Source: Nemophila menziesii
Lineage: Eukaryota > Streptophyta > Magnoliopsida > Boraginales > Hydrophyllaceae
Assembly: GCA_029959085.1 (NCBI GenBank)
Contig: JARWIR010000010.1
Coordinates: forward strand, 19,551,001 to 19,615,000
Reading direction: 5' to 3'
Length of the DNA: 64,000 bases
The notes below the pieces were generated by a model. That model did not search any database, was not told the DNA's origin, and was given only the letters and a program-made list of their open reading frames with translations. Numbering within the stretch: the first letter of the stretch is position 1; every line of letters starts with the position of its first letter. A program made the position numbers and the translations under genes. Positions 42,297-53,765 of the stretch are shown here, one piece after another.

Positions 42297-42905
42297 TGAC
42301 TCTAATAGTTGACCAAATCCCCCAAACAACTACATTTGACTCCAATAGTTGACCAAATACCCTAAACAACTACATTTGACTCCAATAGTTGACCAAATAC
42401 CCCAAACAACTACATTTGACTCTAATAGTTGACCAAATACCCCAAACAACTACATTTAACTCTAACAGTTGACCAAATACTCCAAACAACTACATTTGAC
42501 TCTAACAGTTGACCAAATACCCCAAACAACTACATTTGACTCTAATAGTTGAACAAATACCCCAAACCACTACATTTTACTCTAATAGTTGACCAAATAC
42601 CCCAAACAACTATATTTGACTCTAATAATATGACCAAATACGCCAAACAACTATATTTGACTTTAACAGTTGACCAAATACCCCAAACAACTACATTTGA
42701 CTCTAATAGTTAACCAATTACCCCAAACCACTACATTTGACTCAAACAGTTGACCAAATACTCCAAACCACCACATTTGACTCTAATAGTTGACCAATAC
42801 CCCAAACAACTACATTTGACTCTAATAGTTCACCAAATACCTTAAACAACTACATTTGACTCTAATAGTTGACCAAATACCCAAACCACTATATTTGACT
42901 CTAAA
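42297..42905 (+). repeat. 40-bp tandem array with paired TTGAC motifs (CACTA-2)
   Basis: About 15 units with an exact 40-base period in most of the array. A typical unit contains GTTGACCAAATACCCC and ACAACTACATTTGACTCTAATA. Most units hold one TTGACC and one TTGACT, all in the same orientation. Located between the transposase stop and the second gene, as in CACTA-1. Confidence 0.95.
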
Positions 42906-42984
42906 TATTAATATTGGAATAAAAAGAAATAAAGAAAGAAAGGAAAAGAGGAAAAAAGGAAAAAAATGGAAAAACAAAAAAAAC

Positions 42985-43345
42985 AATTACCGACGAGTTC
43001 TTCGTTTGAAGGTCGTCGTAAAGTCTCTTTAGCGACGATATTCAACACGTAGAATTCAATTAAGTAAAATATGAATTAAAAAGAAATAAAGTAAAAAAAA
43101 TTCAAAAAAAATTAAATACCGACGAGTTCTGAAAGTTAGCGACGATCTTCATATGAAGAACTCGTCGGTAAAAATTCGCGACAACAGGATTACATCGCTA
43201 AACCAATCGAAAAAATTCAATTGGTCAGATAGGGCGGTTAACTTTCCCGTTCTTTTAATTTAGCGAAGAAATCCAAAATTTCCGACGACACGTGTTGTCG
43301 CTAGTGGAGGCCAAGCAACAGTCGTGGGTACGGATTTTGACGAGT
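42985..43345. repeat. Internal block of CACTA-terminal-type motifs
   Basis: TACCGACGAGTTC, GCGACGATATTC, GACGACACGTGTTGTCGCTA and related motifs, as in the element ends, sit between the 40-bp array and the second gene. CACTA-1 has no such block here. It may be the remnant of a nested non-autonomous relative or an internal promoter-associated copy. Confidence 0.7.
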
Positions 43346-43386
43346 GGCATTATTATTCTTTATTTATTTATTTTTTAAATATAATT

Positions 43387-43687
43387 TTAACAGAGTCAGG
43401 CGAAAATAAATAAAGAAAATCGAGAAAAGCAGTCAAAGCCGAACAAGGTGGGTTCGAGGAACTTATCCAAGACTCGGGAGGTTATTATAGAGGTATAATT
43501 TCTTATAATAAGAATATAATTTATTAATTAAATAATTTTATTTTAAACATATTATTATTTGTTATTGTATACTGTATAGGGGAAGCTGAAGACACAAACC
43601 AAGGAGCCGTTGAATTTTTTCGACGAGCAAACCTAGGAGAAGATGGAAATTCTACCTTTAAGTGGCTACTTCGAGCACATTTCTTAT
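43387..43687 (+). pseudogene. Second CACTA gene of CACTA-2, 5' fragment before hAT-1
   Basis: Exons matching CACTA-1 exons 2 and 3: about 43391-43492 (after an ACAG acceptor; KNREKQSKPNKVGSRN-type) and from 43580 (KEPLNFFDEQT, then a TAG where CACTA-1 has CAA, then PLSGYFEHIS). The exon is interrupted by the hAT target duplication at 43688. The first exon of CACTA-1 is missing here, replaced by the motif block. Confidence 0.6.
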
Positions 43688-44026
43688 GATGCGGCTAGGG
43701 CTGCTCAACCAGAACCCAAAAACCGTCCAACCGCCGAAACCGACCCAAACCGGCTCCGAAAAAACCGAACCCTAAAGCTACCCGAACCCATTGCGCCAAA
43801 AATAAATATTTTGGGTATTAGGCCGGTTGATGGGTTTGGCTATTCCAAACCTGCGGGAAACCGAACCCTAACTGTTTTTTATATATATCGATATAATATG
43901 TTAAAAAATATATTAAAAAACCCAAAAGGGTTGAGCGTATCCCATACGCTTCTATTCCTTTCGTTACTTTATTCCCTTTCATTACAAGAAAGATCATTTT
44001 GACCTCTCTCTCTCACCTCACTCACG

Positions 44027-44029
<3 letters not shown>

Positions 44030-44119
<90 letters not shown>
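44030..44119. repeat. (CT)45 microsatellite in hAT-1
   Basis: An almost uninterrupted CT dinucleotide run in the presumed 5' untranslated region of the transposase gene. The Leu-Ser and Arg-Glu repeat frames over it are not genes. Confidence 0.95.
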
Positions 44120-44122
<3 letters not shown>

Positions 44123-45086
44123 TGTCTCTGTCCCTCTCCATGGGTCTCAAAAACCCTAATCCCTTAGCCCTGGCTCTTCTCCGTCCCCGTCTAATCTCGG
44201 CGGCGTTTTTGAGCGATATTGTACACCGCATTAAACTCTCCTCACCTATTTTTATGGGTCGCATTTATTGCTCTGATAAGAACGTCCTTTGGGTTCTGGG
44301 TTTAATCATCTAACCATGATTAGAGATTTAGGTCGTGGGTTGGAGGATGATGAAGCCTATATATGGCACGACGGTAAACTATTATCCCTTAAAAGACCGT
44401 TTCGAAAGGTATTTTGATATTCAAAACCCTAAGGTGTGTGTTTTGATTTTCTGTAATTCTGATTGAGTTTTAATCGATTGCTTGTGTAATTGTTATGGTT
44501 TGGAAACAAATTTTTTGTTTATTAAAGGATTTTCTGGTTTTTCAATTCGTAACTCGAAACTAATTTGGGATTCTAAGTGTTTTTTTACTATTATTTATGG
44601 ATTTTGTTTTGGATTTGAGTTGTTGTTTGATTTTAGTAACCGAGTTATGAAAACCCGTTGGTATTTTGAAGTCATATTATTGATTGAGTTTCAGATTTGT
44701 GATTAATTTAAATTTCATGTGATATTGGCTAATAGATTGTTTACCTTGTTTATTTTCATGGTTTCGCTATTGTTGCCTTGTCGGTAGTGCACCTGTGCTT
44801 GCTTTGTTACTCAACTTAAAGGTAATTACTAAGCTTTCTTGTTTACAGAATAATGTTGTGCACTTAGTTTTCATTTGAGGTTTGAATATTGGCTAATCGA
44901 ATGTTCCCTTGATTTACTTGCATGATCTCGCAATTGTTGTTAATGGACCTGTTCTGGATTTGATTATTTAAAGCTTGATTTGTTACTCAATTTGCAGGTA
45001 TTTACTTATCTTTCTTGTTTGCATATATATGTTTTGCACTTAGTTTTCATTTCCATTCTAACTTTATAGTTGTTTATGTGCAAAAG

Positions 45087-45627
45087 ATTTAAGCAAATCA
45101 ATAAATCCAAGTAAAAATTCATTGAGTTCTTACTTGAATTCACTGATTTGCTTATCTAATTTACACATTTACATTACATTTTAAACCAAAACAACTTTAA
45201 AATACTAACATTGTATGAATAAATGTTAACCACTTGAAACTTGGGTGATATCAGTGGTGATTTCAATCAAGTTTCAATTGATTAACATTTAATCATACAT
45301 GAGACTAAAGAATATTGAAATGAACAAGTGTTGAACACTTGAATACTTTTTGAAATCAGTGGTGATTACACAAAGTATTCAAGTGTTTAACACTTAATCA
45401 TTTCAATTTTCTTTGAACACTTGGACAAATAAGTGAAAATACACTTAAACAATCATACAAATCCTAAGTTATTTCACTTCCTTGTTCAAGTGTTCATAAG
45501 AAAAGAACTAAACAACTAATATCTGGTTTGTAAAGTGTTAATCAAATACATCTTGTATGAAATCAGTGGTGATTTCATTCAAGATGTATTTGATTAACAA
45601 TTATACAAATCATATATTAGTTGTTTA
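45087..45627. repeat. Chain of five long hairpins in hAT-1
   Basis: Consecutive inverted repeats at about 45087-45157, 45213-45298, 45315-45406, 45410-45505 and 45509-45627, each with arms of about 25-50 bases. Those at 45213, 45315 and 45509 share the apex ATCAGTGGTGAT. They fill the space just before the transposase start exon, whose acceptor-like TTTGCAG precedes ATG 45698. Confidence 0.85.
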
Positions 45628-45697
45628 CTTTAGTTTATTGTTTTATTACGAATACTGACATCAATTTGTTGTGTTCTTTGCAGAATAATTACTTGAA

Positions 45698-47852
45698 ATG
45701 GAGTTTGAAAATGAGATTATTACTTATATTACAACCCAAACTTCAACTCCACAGGGTAGTTCTCCTACCCCAAACCATCCACCCCCATCTAGTATCAAAC
45801 CCCCTGATTTTAAGAAGCCTAAGAAAATCATAGACACTGTTGGACAATGTTTGAACCCATATTTGATGAGTCAAATAAAAGAAGAGGCAAATGTAAATAC
45901 TATCCCACAAGTTATGCTGTTGATTCTAAAATACATGGTACTACAAACATGTTAAACCATAAGAGGTGTAAGAATTATCCTTTCTATCCCCCTGTAGAAG
46001 AGGGACAAATTCAGTTGATGTTTACAATAGATGAGGATGGTGGGGGGTGTGGTGCCATACATATTTTCAGTTGAGGCTTGTACTAAAGCTTTAGCTGAGA
46101 TGGTGATAACTGATGAGTTATCATTCAGATTTGTGGAGGGCATTGGATTTAAAAGGTTTTGTAATGTAATGCAACCCAAATTTGTTAAAATACCATGAAG
46201 GATGACTATTACGAGGAATTGTATGTCAATTTATCATGAAGAAAAGGCTAATTTGAAAAAATTGATGAAGGGATTGAGGATAAGTATGACAACTGATACA
46301 TGGACTTCAAATCAGAATCTGAATTACATGTGTTTAACTACACATTTTATTGATGATGCATGGAAATTACAAAAAATAATAATAGGCTTTTGTATGGTTG
46401 AGGATCATAAGGGTGAAACAATTGGTAGATTTGTTGAATCAATTCTTAAAGATTGGGAGTTGGATTCGTATTTGTGTTTAATTATGGGTAATGCATCTTC
46501 TAATACAGTTACTATAAAAAACTTGGTGAAATCATCAGGGTTTTAAACCAAAAACTATATTGATACATGAGCTTCTCCATGTAAGATGTTGTGCGCATAT
46601 ATTGAATCTAATTGTACGAGAAGGCTTGACAGAGTAAGATGCTTCAATTAAAAACATAAGAGAGGTTGTTAGATATGTTAGATCTTCTCCAGCTCGTTCT
46701 ACTATATTTGAAGATGCAATATCCACTTGTTCTATTAAGTCTAAGGCACTTTTGTGCCTTGATGTGCCCACGATATGGAACTCGACTTATAAAATGCTTG
46801 AATTTGTAATCAAGTTTGAAACTGTGTTTTCTTTGATGTCCGAACATGATGACAACTTTAAAGCTTTCTTTGTGGATGAAACATTAAGAATACCACCTAA
46901 CTTTGTTGATTGACAAAATGCTGCTTCTTTTGTACAGTTTCTGAGATTGTTTTATAACTCTACAAAAAAGTTCTCTGGTAGACTATTTGTTACTACAAAT
47001 CCGTTCTTTGATGAAATTGTGATAATTTGGGAGAAGATTGAGGAGTTGTGTAAGTCAGAGGATGAGGTTTTGAAATAAATGGCTGGAAAAATGAAAGCTA
47101 AGTTTTAGAAATATTGGGGCATTCAAAGTATGAACATAATTTTGTATGTTGCAGTTGCTTTGGATCCTAGAAAAAAATGCAATACCTAACTTGCTACTTT
47201 AACTTTATGTATACTCTTTCTCAAGCTTCTAATTTGCTTGCAAAAGTTACTGATGCATTGGATAGAATGTTTTCCAAATACTCTAAAATAGTTGCTCCTA
47301 CTTCTAGTGGTGAGTGGCTCCCATTGAATCACCATTTGTTTTGGGTGGCAGATTTCAAACTTTCATGAAGGAGAAACAAGTTGGTAAAGGTAATTAACTT
47401 CAAAGATATCTAAATGAAGAAGATGAAGAAATGACTTCTGAGTTGGTGGAAATATATTGCCTCTAGGTTCAAACACTTATTTGAGATGGCAAAACATGTC
47501 TTAGCTGTCCCTGTTTCTACTGTTGCCTCTGAATCTGCCTTTAGTACAAGTGGAAGGGTACTTTATCAATTTAGAAGTTCTCTTTCACCTACTACAGTTG
47601 AGGCACTGATTTGCACTCAAAATTGGTTAAAATAATCTCTTCCTATAAATCTTACAACATCTAAGATGTTGGTTGAAGAATTGGAGGCTGAGCTAGGTAA
47701 GATAATCAACTTTATATTATTTTTTGATTCTGATTTCACTTGATTTTTGTCCTTATGATCTGAAACTGTTGAATTTTTGATATTTTACAGGTTATTATGA
47801 CTTGGATGAGTTAAGTGATACTTCCCAAGAGTCCACTATAACAATTTTGTAG
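45698..47852 (+). pseudogene. hAT transposase, BED-finger RICESLEEPER-like, decayed
   Basis: The first segment (MEFENEIITYITTQ, proline-rich) leads to a BED-type finger in another frame: NKRRGKCKYYPTSYAVDSK and GTTNMLNHKRC. The second finger cysteine is replaced by Tyr. Next come ALAEMVITDELSFRFVEG-type residues and 46202-46546 with ISMTTDTWTSNQNLNYMCLT, which belongs to the RNase-H-like core. The C-terminal hAT dimerisation motif is clear at about 47480-47635 (MAKHVLAVPVSTVASESAFS, then SGRVLYQFRSSLSP and CTQNWLK). A last small exon (47791-47852) follows a GTAAG donor and TTTACAG acceptor. Stops and frame changes, for example near 46543, 46911 and 47076, make it non-functional. Confidence 0.8.
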
Positions 47853-48708
47853 CCAATAACCTAAGGTATAATCCTATTTTAATACCTTACAAGTTACACT
47901 TTTTGAACAATCATATATATTGTATGCATCTCCCATTTTCACTTGTCCCTAAGTAAAAAGTCCATTCAATGATTAAGTGAGTATGTTCCTATGATGAATG
48001 CATTATAAAATGGTGACAATGGTTGAGTGGGAAATAATTTGATTGAAGAGTGTATCTTGTAAGTTGGTCCCTTGTCCCTAACAGGTCCCTAAGTGTATTA
48101 AGCCAATGAAGATATGAAATCTGAGGCTAAATTTGAGGCCAATGATGAAACTAAATCTGAGGTTCAAAACTAAACTATATCTCATGTCTTGTGTTGCAAA
48201 TTTGCAGGAAATATGATAAAGTGGAAGGTTTCTTGTGGAATCAATACAAGATTTGCACCCAAAGTTGTACACTAAGTTATTTTTGCTCAATTTAGGTTGA
48301 AATGTGAAATGTAATGTAATATCTTAGCATTGATTTGGTTTTTGTATAAGTTTAAGTTATGTAATGTACTGTAATATTTAATTTGTGATGGGAAACTCTG
48401 ATATATGTCAAAAACCCTACTATTTTGTGAAAGTTTCTATATTTAGTAAGTTTCCTTTAAGTTTCTATTTATGGAAAGTTTATATAGAATGTATTAATTT
48501 TATAAACTGTTTTAGATGTTTGACTATTCGTTGACCATAATGGAAACCCGACCTAAAACTGACCCAACCCGTCTAAACCCAACCCGTATGGATTTACTTA
48601 TAAAAATTGGTTACTGGGTTTAAGAAAATAAAAACCGAGACTTAGGGTTGGGTTTTGGGTTTACCCATACGGTCGGTTAACCGACCCGTGAGCAGCCCTA
48701 GATGCGGC

Positions 48709-49300
48709 TACAGATACCTGGCGGAACAAAAATAATAATGAAGCTAGCGTACATATTTTATTTCTATATTTATTGCTTTAAATTAATTAATTAATTTTTA
48801 CTTTAATTTTTTAATATTTTAATTAATTTTTAAATTGAAATCAAATTACAGGGAATTTATCGGGAGAAGCTAAAACAGAAGGTTATCAAGGCCGGGTCCG
48901 ACGCTGCTGATGTTCCAGTGCAGGAACAAATTGATGCCATAAAGGAGACTATAATGAAGGTCATTTACCCACCAAAGACAAAATATTGGATACCTGCCAT
49001 TGGTCCCGTCTGAAAAAATGCCCGGACTACTACACTACCGGACCCTTTGGTTAGGCAGAACGAGCAGCTACTCTAGGCGATGCTAGCGGGTATGAACGAG
49101 TTTTGCGCAACTCAAGGCCTTGAAGCTATACCAGAGCCGCCACCAGATCGACCCCCTCCATAGCTATTCCGAGTCAGCTGCCGAGCATGGTGGACACGCT
49201 CCTCCAAGCGTTGAATAGTATGAGAACTGACGAAGGTCTTTCCCCGATCACCGCCCCCGAGGCCTCACCGACTGAAGAGAGAGTAGATGAAAATTAAGAA
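48709..49300 (+). pseudogene. Second CACTA gene of CACTA-2, 3' fragment after hAT-1
   Basis: It resumes directly after the target duplication, then a donor-like GTACAT follows near 48747. The last exon starts after TTACAG at 48851 and encodes GIYREKLKQKVIKAGSDAAD and VPVQEQIDAIKETIMKV, the counterpart of CACTA-1 exon 4 (VPVDEQIGALKETVQEV). A TGA near 49012 and further frame changes break it. An Asp/Glu-rich end lies near 49290. Confidence 0.6.
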
Positions 49301-49624
49301 GAAAGATTGAATGATCCTTGATTATTTGTGATGTGTTGGTGTTGGTTTGACTTTATTTGGTTTATTTTGACTTTTATTTATCGGATTTATAACTTTATAT
49401 TGACTTTTTTATTTATCTATGTTTGACATAAGTTTAATTCTATTATGGTATTTGCTATAAATTTGTTGTTTTTATTTATTTTTGAATTTTATTTGCATTA
49501 TATTTAAAATAAAACAAAACAAATTAAATCAAAATAAAATAAATTAAAACTAAAAAAATACAAATTAATTTTAAAATATAATAAAAAATAAATCAAAAAT
49601 TAAAAATTAAAAAAAAACAAAAAA

Positions 49625-50055
49625 AATACTTACCGACGACACGTGTCGTCGGTAATATAATATACGGAAAAAAAGAAATATAAATCAATAATTCTGGAAT
49701 TAAAATAAGATTTATTATATACTTAGCGACGTAAATATCGTCGCTAAGTATCGTCACTAACTTAATACAATAAAAAGTAAAAATAAATAAATAGTTTGAA
49801 ACAAAAAAATTAATTAAGTTATTAGCGACGACGTGTTCCATCGCTAATTGTGTAACTTAGCGAGAACTTGCTTCGTCGCTAAGCTTCTCCGAAATTCGGG
49901 GCGAAATTACTACTTTTCGTCGCTAACATGGTAACTTACCGATGAATCTCTAGGGACGACCAGTTAGCAACGACATGTCGTCGCTAAGTCTATTTAGCGA
50001 CGAAAACGCCGAATTTAGCGACGACACGTGTCAAAACATGCAGTATGTTGTAGTG
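49625..50055 (+). repeat. CACTA-2 3' subterminal motifs and intact end
   Basis: CCGACGACACGTGTCGTCGG (49633-49652) and many TTAGCGACGA/TCGTCGCTAA motifs in both orientations lead to the terminal TGTTGTAGTG at 50046-50055, the complement of CACTACAACA. An AT-rich non-coding spacer (49300-49620) precedes it. Confidence 0.88.
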
Positions 50056-50091
50056 ATGGCTTTGGTTTGGGTAACCAAAATTGATATGTAT

Positions 50092-50347
50092 TATTCTCTT
50101 CGTTCACTTTTGTTTGTCCTAGTTTTTGTGGCACAAAAATTAAAAAAGATATAATACACTTCATCTTTACTATATTACCTCTATTTATCAAGTATAAGGT
50201 CATTTATTGCAACATTACTTTAAGTTAATTAATTAAGGGTGATATTGGAAAAATTAGGAAAAGATGTCTTGTTGATGTAAAAGGACAAATATTGTTGGAC
50301 ACTTTTTTTTTAAAAAGATGGACAAATAAAAGTAGACGGAAGGAGTA
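50092..50347. mobile_element. Stowaway-like MITE
   Basis: About 256 bp. The left end TATTCTCTTCGTTCACTTTT continues TGTTTGTCC; the right end is its imperfect complement, GGACAAATAAAAGTAGACGG then AAGGAGTA. The ends resemble the CTCCCTCCGT class of plant Tc1/mariner MITEs. It lies 36 bp outside the CACTA-2 end. Non-coding. Confidence 0.7.
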
Positions 50348-50523
50348 TATCTATATATATATAAAGTTGTAAAATACTAAAAGGCCTCTATTTGTCTTCT
50401 CGGGTACTCTAAGGTCATTTCTCTCATCTTTCTTTCTATCATATTTTATGGTCTATCTGTCTGTCACTTTCTACTACAAATCTAACCCTATTGATATCAA
50501 TCAATCCCTTTGTTTCTCTGATA

Positions 50524-50594
<71 letters not shown>

Positions 50595-50939
50595 TTTGGT
50601 TTTTATTCGTTGTAACACTTTACTATTGTTCGGGTTTGGTTGGTAATCCCGACTCCAAGCACTAAATGCATGTATCAATCTATGCTTAAAACGTCAATTT
50701 CTTACTTCAATTTAGCCTTTTCTAATGAGAACCTAACTGGGACGTTTTGCTTTTTGTATGATGGTGTTACTATATCGAGGATCTTACAGAAGTGGGAATA
50801 CCCATTATATTCTACCAATGTATTCTTCTACTCTTCTTATTCCTTAGTTTATTTTATTTAGTTTAATTTTTTTATATATATATGTTTTTTTTAATTTTGG
50901 TTTCAGTTTTTTAATTTTTATTTTACAGATCTCTTGTCA
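50348..50939. other. Gene-free stretch with CT microsatellite
   Basis: It holds a TC dinucleotide run at 50527-50591 and otherwise AT-rich sequence. The short frame at 50640-50861 has no recognisable domain; I do not call it a gene. Confidence 0.5.
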
Positions 50940-52466
50940 ATCGACAAATGTACAGAATATAACGAAGTAGTATTTCAGAATTCGAGATGTGTCTCAAGAG
51001 ATTAGGGATACCAATCTTGTGTTTTAGATCGGTTAAGATTAATTCGTTATGAGGAAAAACTAAATGGGAAAGGTAGATGGATTACAATTAAACTATTACA
51101 ACAGTAAAGGTCTAAAAGTAACAATCAACAAGTAAGGAGTAGATATGCAAAAATTAAGGTTTAAGGTGAGAAATTGAGCTTGGGAACATTGAATTCACCT
51201 AAGTTCACTAATTGAGCAAATCTATCTTATAAGGGCAAGATTGACATGTACACATTAACCGTGATTCAAAACTAATAGTAAACCCCTCCCAGGTGAGTAT
51301 ATTCTACTCTCAAGGATATGGAGTCCATCTCGGATGAACTAAGATATCTTATAAAGTGCTAAATACCCATACCACATCGTGGTTATGCATAATCTAAGAT
51401 CTCACGATTCAATAGAATAATACACTATCAATTTACCTAGATCTACCCTTAATCCCTCCTCCTGGGTGTAATTCAAGAATAAAAGATAACCAATCAATTG
51501 GTCAAATAAATCAGTCACAATTCAATATAAGGAAAAAAAATAAACATATCAATATCAATCTCAGATAAGCTAATTTCCCCCCAATTGCAATACAATTCTC
51601 AAATAATAGAACTAGGATTTTATCAATTCTCAAACTCAACTGGGGATTTAGCTCATACTTTAAGGAAAATAAAATTAAAGAAACTAGCATGAAATAACAA
51701 ATATACATAAAGAGAAAACGGAAATTACAATATTTTAAGTGAAAATTATGAACTTGAATGTTTAAAGATTTAAAGATGAAGTCAAATGTGTTGAAACTCT
51801 TCCCAATCTTCTCTCATCAAGATTTTGCTTCCTTATGATTTTGTGTTATTAGTTGTATATGAAAATTGAAGGAAAATTGTTTTTATACCTCTAAAAATTA
51901 TGACCCCTAATAGATGGGTTTGCTCCATGGGCTAAAAATACTAAAATTGTGGAGCATTCATGTTTTTAGGCATGTGTGTTACCTTTGGCCAATGAAACGA
52001 TCATAACTCGACCTTCCAACATTCAAACCGCGCTCAGTTTCTTGTCCACGTGTTCGTCTTTCTGAGAGCTTTCGAAGGGTCTATAAATCAGCTCTAAACT
52101 CTTCTCAAATCATCTTGGGTGTCAATTCAAAGATTTCGGCCAAATCATAACCTTTTTTCTTGAGCATTAAGTTAACTCTTGACTTCTGGGGTTACTTTTT
52201 GTTCTCTTTTCACTTCCTTGGAGGGTTATCTTCACTTTTTCGAGTCATTAATTAATCCATTAGTTCTAGGACCCCACTTGTTCTTATGAGTTTCACATAT
52301 AAAGCACAAAATACCTCCAAATGCTCCAAAACACGAGAATCATTAACATTATCTTAAGACTCAGAATATATCAAATAAAGGGAAAAAATCCCAACTTTAG
52401 ACTCAAAAGCCCCCCAAAATTAGATGTGTCGAACTATTAAATATAATGTCAAAAGGCGAGACATCA
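50940..52466 (-). repeat. Gypsy-type LTR remnant, minus orientation
   Basis: The minus strand starts at 52466 with TGATGTCTCGCC, like the LTRs of RT-A, RT-B and RT-C. The first 50 bases hold a decayed inverse of this start. It matches 14690-15733. The 3' end is estimated from the usual 1.5 kb length. No primer site is visible next to it, so it is a truncated or solo remnant. Confidence 0.55.
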
Positions 52467-53140
52467 AGATCCTCTTGAAAATCATCACCGTTTGCTGTTT
52501 GGTGAGTTTTTTCTAAGGATTATTGTACTAAAGTTGTAATTTAATTGTGGTTTGAGTTTTTATTTTTAACTATGGTTTGATTTTTTATTTTTGTTTCCCC
52601 TAACTTTTAAAAATTCTTCTATTTAATTGTAAAATTTATGCTTTGATAAAAAAATTAGTAATAGTTTGCATTTTAGTCCTTTTTAATTTCGAGAGTAGTT
52701 TTAGTGTTAAAAATCTATTTTGTGCATTTTGTTGTAAAAACCACTAAATCAGTGTTCTATTTCTATTCTTCTTTTGATAAAATCTATTTCAAAAATGGGT
52801 TACTTAAGTAATTGTAAATTTTTATAGTTTGTTTAAAATTCCGTTGTTTGTTAAATTTTTTGTAACATGTAGTCCCTGTTAGTTTTGAAAACTAATTTAA
52901 TATATAGATGTGTATAAAATCTATTTTGTGCATTTTGGTGTAAAAATCAGTATTCTATTATTATTTTGATTATTTAGTTGGTTTGAAAAACTATTTAGTC
53001 TCAGAAATAGCATAAAAAGAGGTGTAAATTTACGATTTAGAGAGTTTGGGTTAAAAAATACTATAGTATTAAAATATAGTTAATTTCTAACGCGAAACTC
53101 GTTTTGCTGTTTTTTGCCGTTATATACTACGTCAGAACAA
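52467..53140. other. Flank shared with the 15734-16670 region
   Basis: Up to about 52910 the sequence matches 15734-16151 plus 16649-16670 (AGATCCTCTTGAAAA, GTACTAAAGTT, AAAATGGGTTA). This supplies the empty site for the MULE-like MITE. The rest is AT-rich without features. Confidence 0.55.
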
Positions 53141-53765
53141 ATGGTTATTGTTATTGATAATACCACACAAGGTACTCCACCTCCTCCCATTTCTAAGCCC
53201 CAAAATGTTACAACTGCACCTACTGCCCCGCCTCAAAAAACGCAAACTAGTGAAATCTGATTGTTGGAAACATTTTAGTGTAATATATACATATAAAAAG
53301 AAATATGGAAAATGTTACTATTGTGGTAAGTATGTCGCTTCTACAACCAATCATGGCACTTCAAACAAGAAAGATCACATGGAACTTAATAGGATGTCCA
53401 GGTTTTTGTTTTAATACCCCAGTTTCTGGTCAATCTCATCAAGTTCTTAGACCCATCGATCCAAAATGTTATGGTGGTTTTTTAGCCCCTTATGTGTTTT
53501 CAATAGAGGATGCTAGGAAAGCTGTGACTGACTTAGTAATCGTGGATGAGCATTCTTTTAGGAATGTAGATGGAATGGGGTTTAAGAACTTTTGCTATGA
53601 CTTACAACCCCTATGTATAGTGCCCTCAAGATAATCGGGGCTAGGGATCTGATGAAGATACATAGTGAACAAAAGTCATATTTAAAATCTCTTTTTAAAG
53701 TTTATAGAAATAACATGATCACCGACACATGGACTTTAATTCAGTATAGGCCCTTATGTGCACTT
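53141..53765 (+). pseudogene. hAT transposase N-terminal remnant (hAT-2)
   Basis: ATG 53141 starts a short proline-rich stretch. A frame change leads to KSDCWKHFSVIYTYKKKYGK and CYYCGKYVASTTNHGTSNK, a BED-type zinc finger. Then LAPYVFSIEDARKAVTDLVI and FRNVDGMGFKNFCYDLQP, and NMITDTWTLIQYRPL. The order matches hAT-1 (45698-46350) but the sequence is clearly diverged, so a different hAT lineage. Similarity stops near 53765. Confidence 0.65.

Larger units (their letters stand above)
43696..48700 (+). mobile_element. hAT-1: complete-ended hAT transposon (RICESLEEPER-like)
   Basis: 5005 bp bounded by perfect 12-bp inverted repeats TAGGGCTGCTCA (43696-43707) and TGAGCAGCCCTA (48689-48700), with an 8-bp target duplication GATGCGGC at 43688-43695 and 48701-48708. 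Subterminal zones are rich in AACCCGACC/ACCCGAACC motifs. It contains a decayed BED-finger hAT transposase (45698-47852), a CT microsatellite and a hairpin chain. Ends are intact, so it could still be moved by a related transposase. Confidence 0.93.
29520..50055 (+). mobile_element. CACTA-2: CACTA element carrying nested RT-B and hAT-1
   Basis: Same family as CACTA-1. Order: 5' subterminal motifs (29520-29800), transposase exons broken by RT-B (30521-32872, 41094-42218), 40-bp array (42297-42905), a second block of terminal-type motifs (42985-43345), the second gene broken by hAT-1 (43387-43687, 48709-49300), 3' subterminal motifs, and the intact end TGTTGTAGTG at 50046-50055. Without the two insertions it would be about 7.3 kb. 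A clear left CACTA end is not visible; the border at about 29519 is where flank similarity stops. Confidence 0.85.

Noticed and set aside
43999..44313. Ser-Leu and Arg-Glu repeat frames
   Set aside because: They arise from the CT microsatellite at 44030-44119; same for 50439-50678 over the run at 50527-50591.
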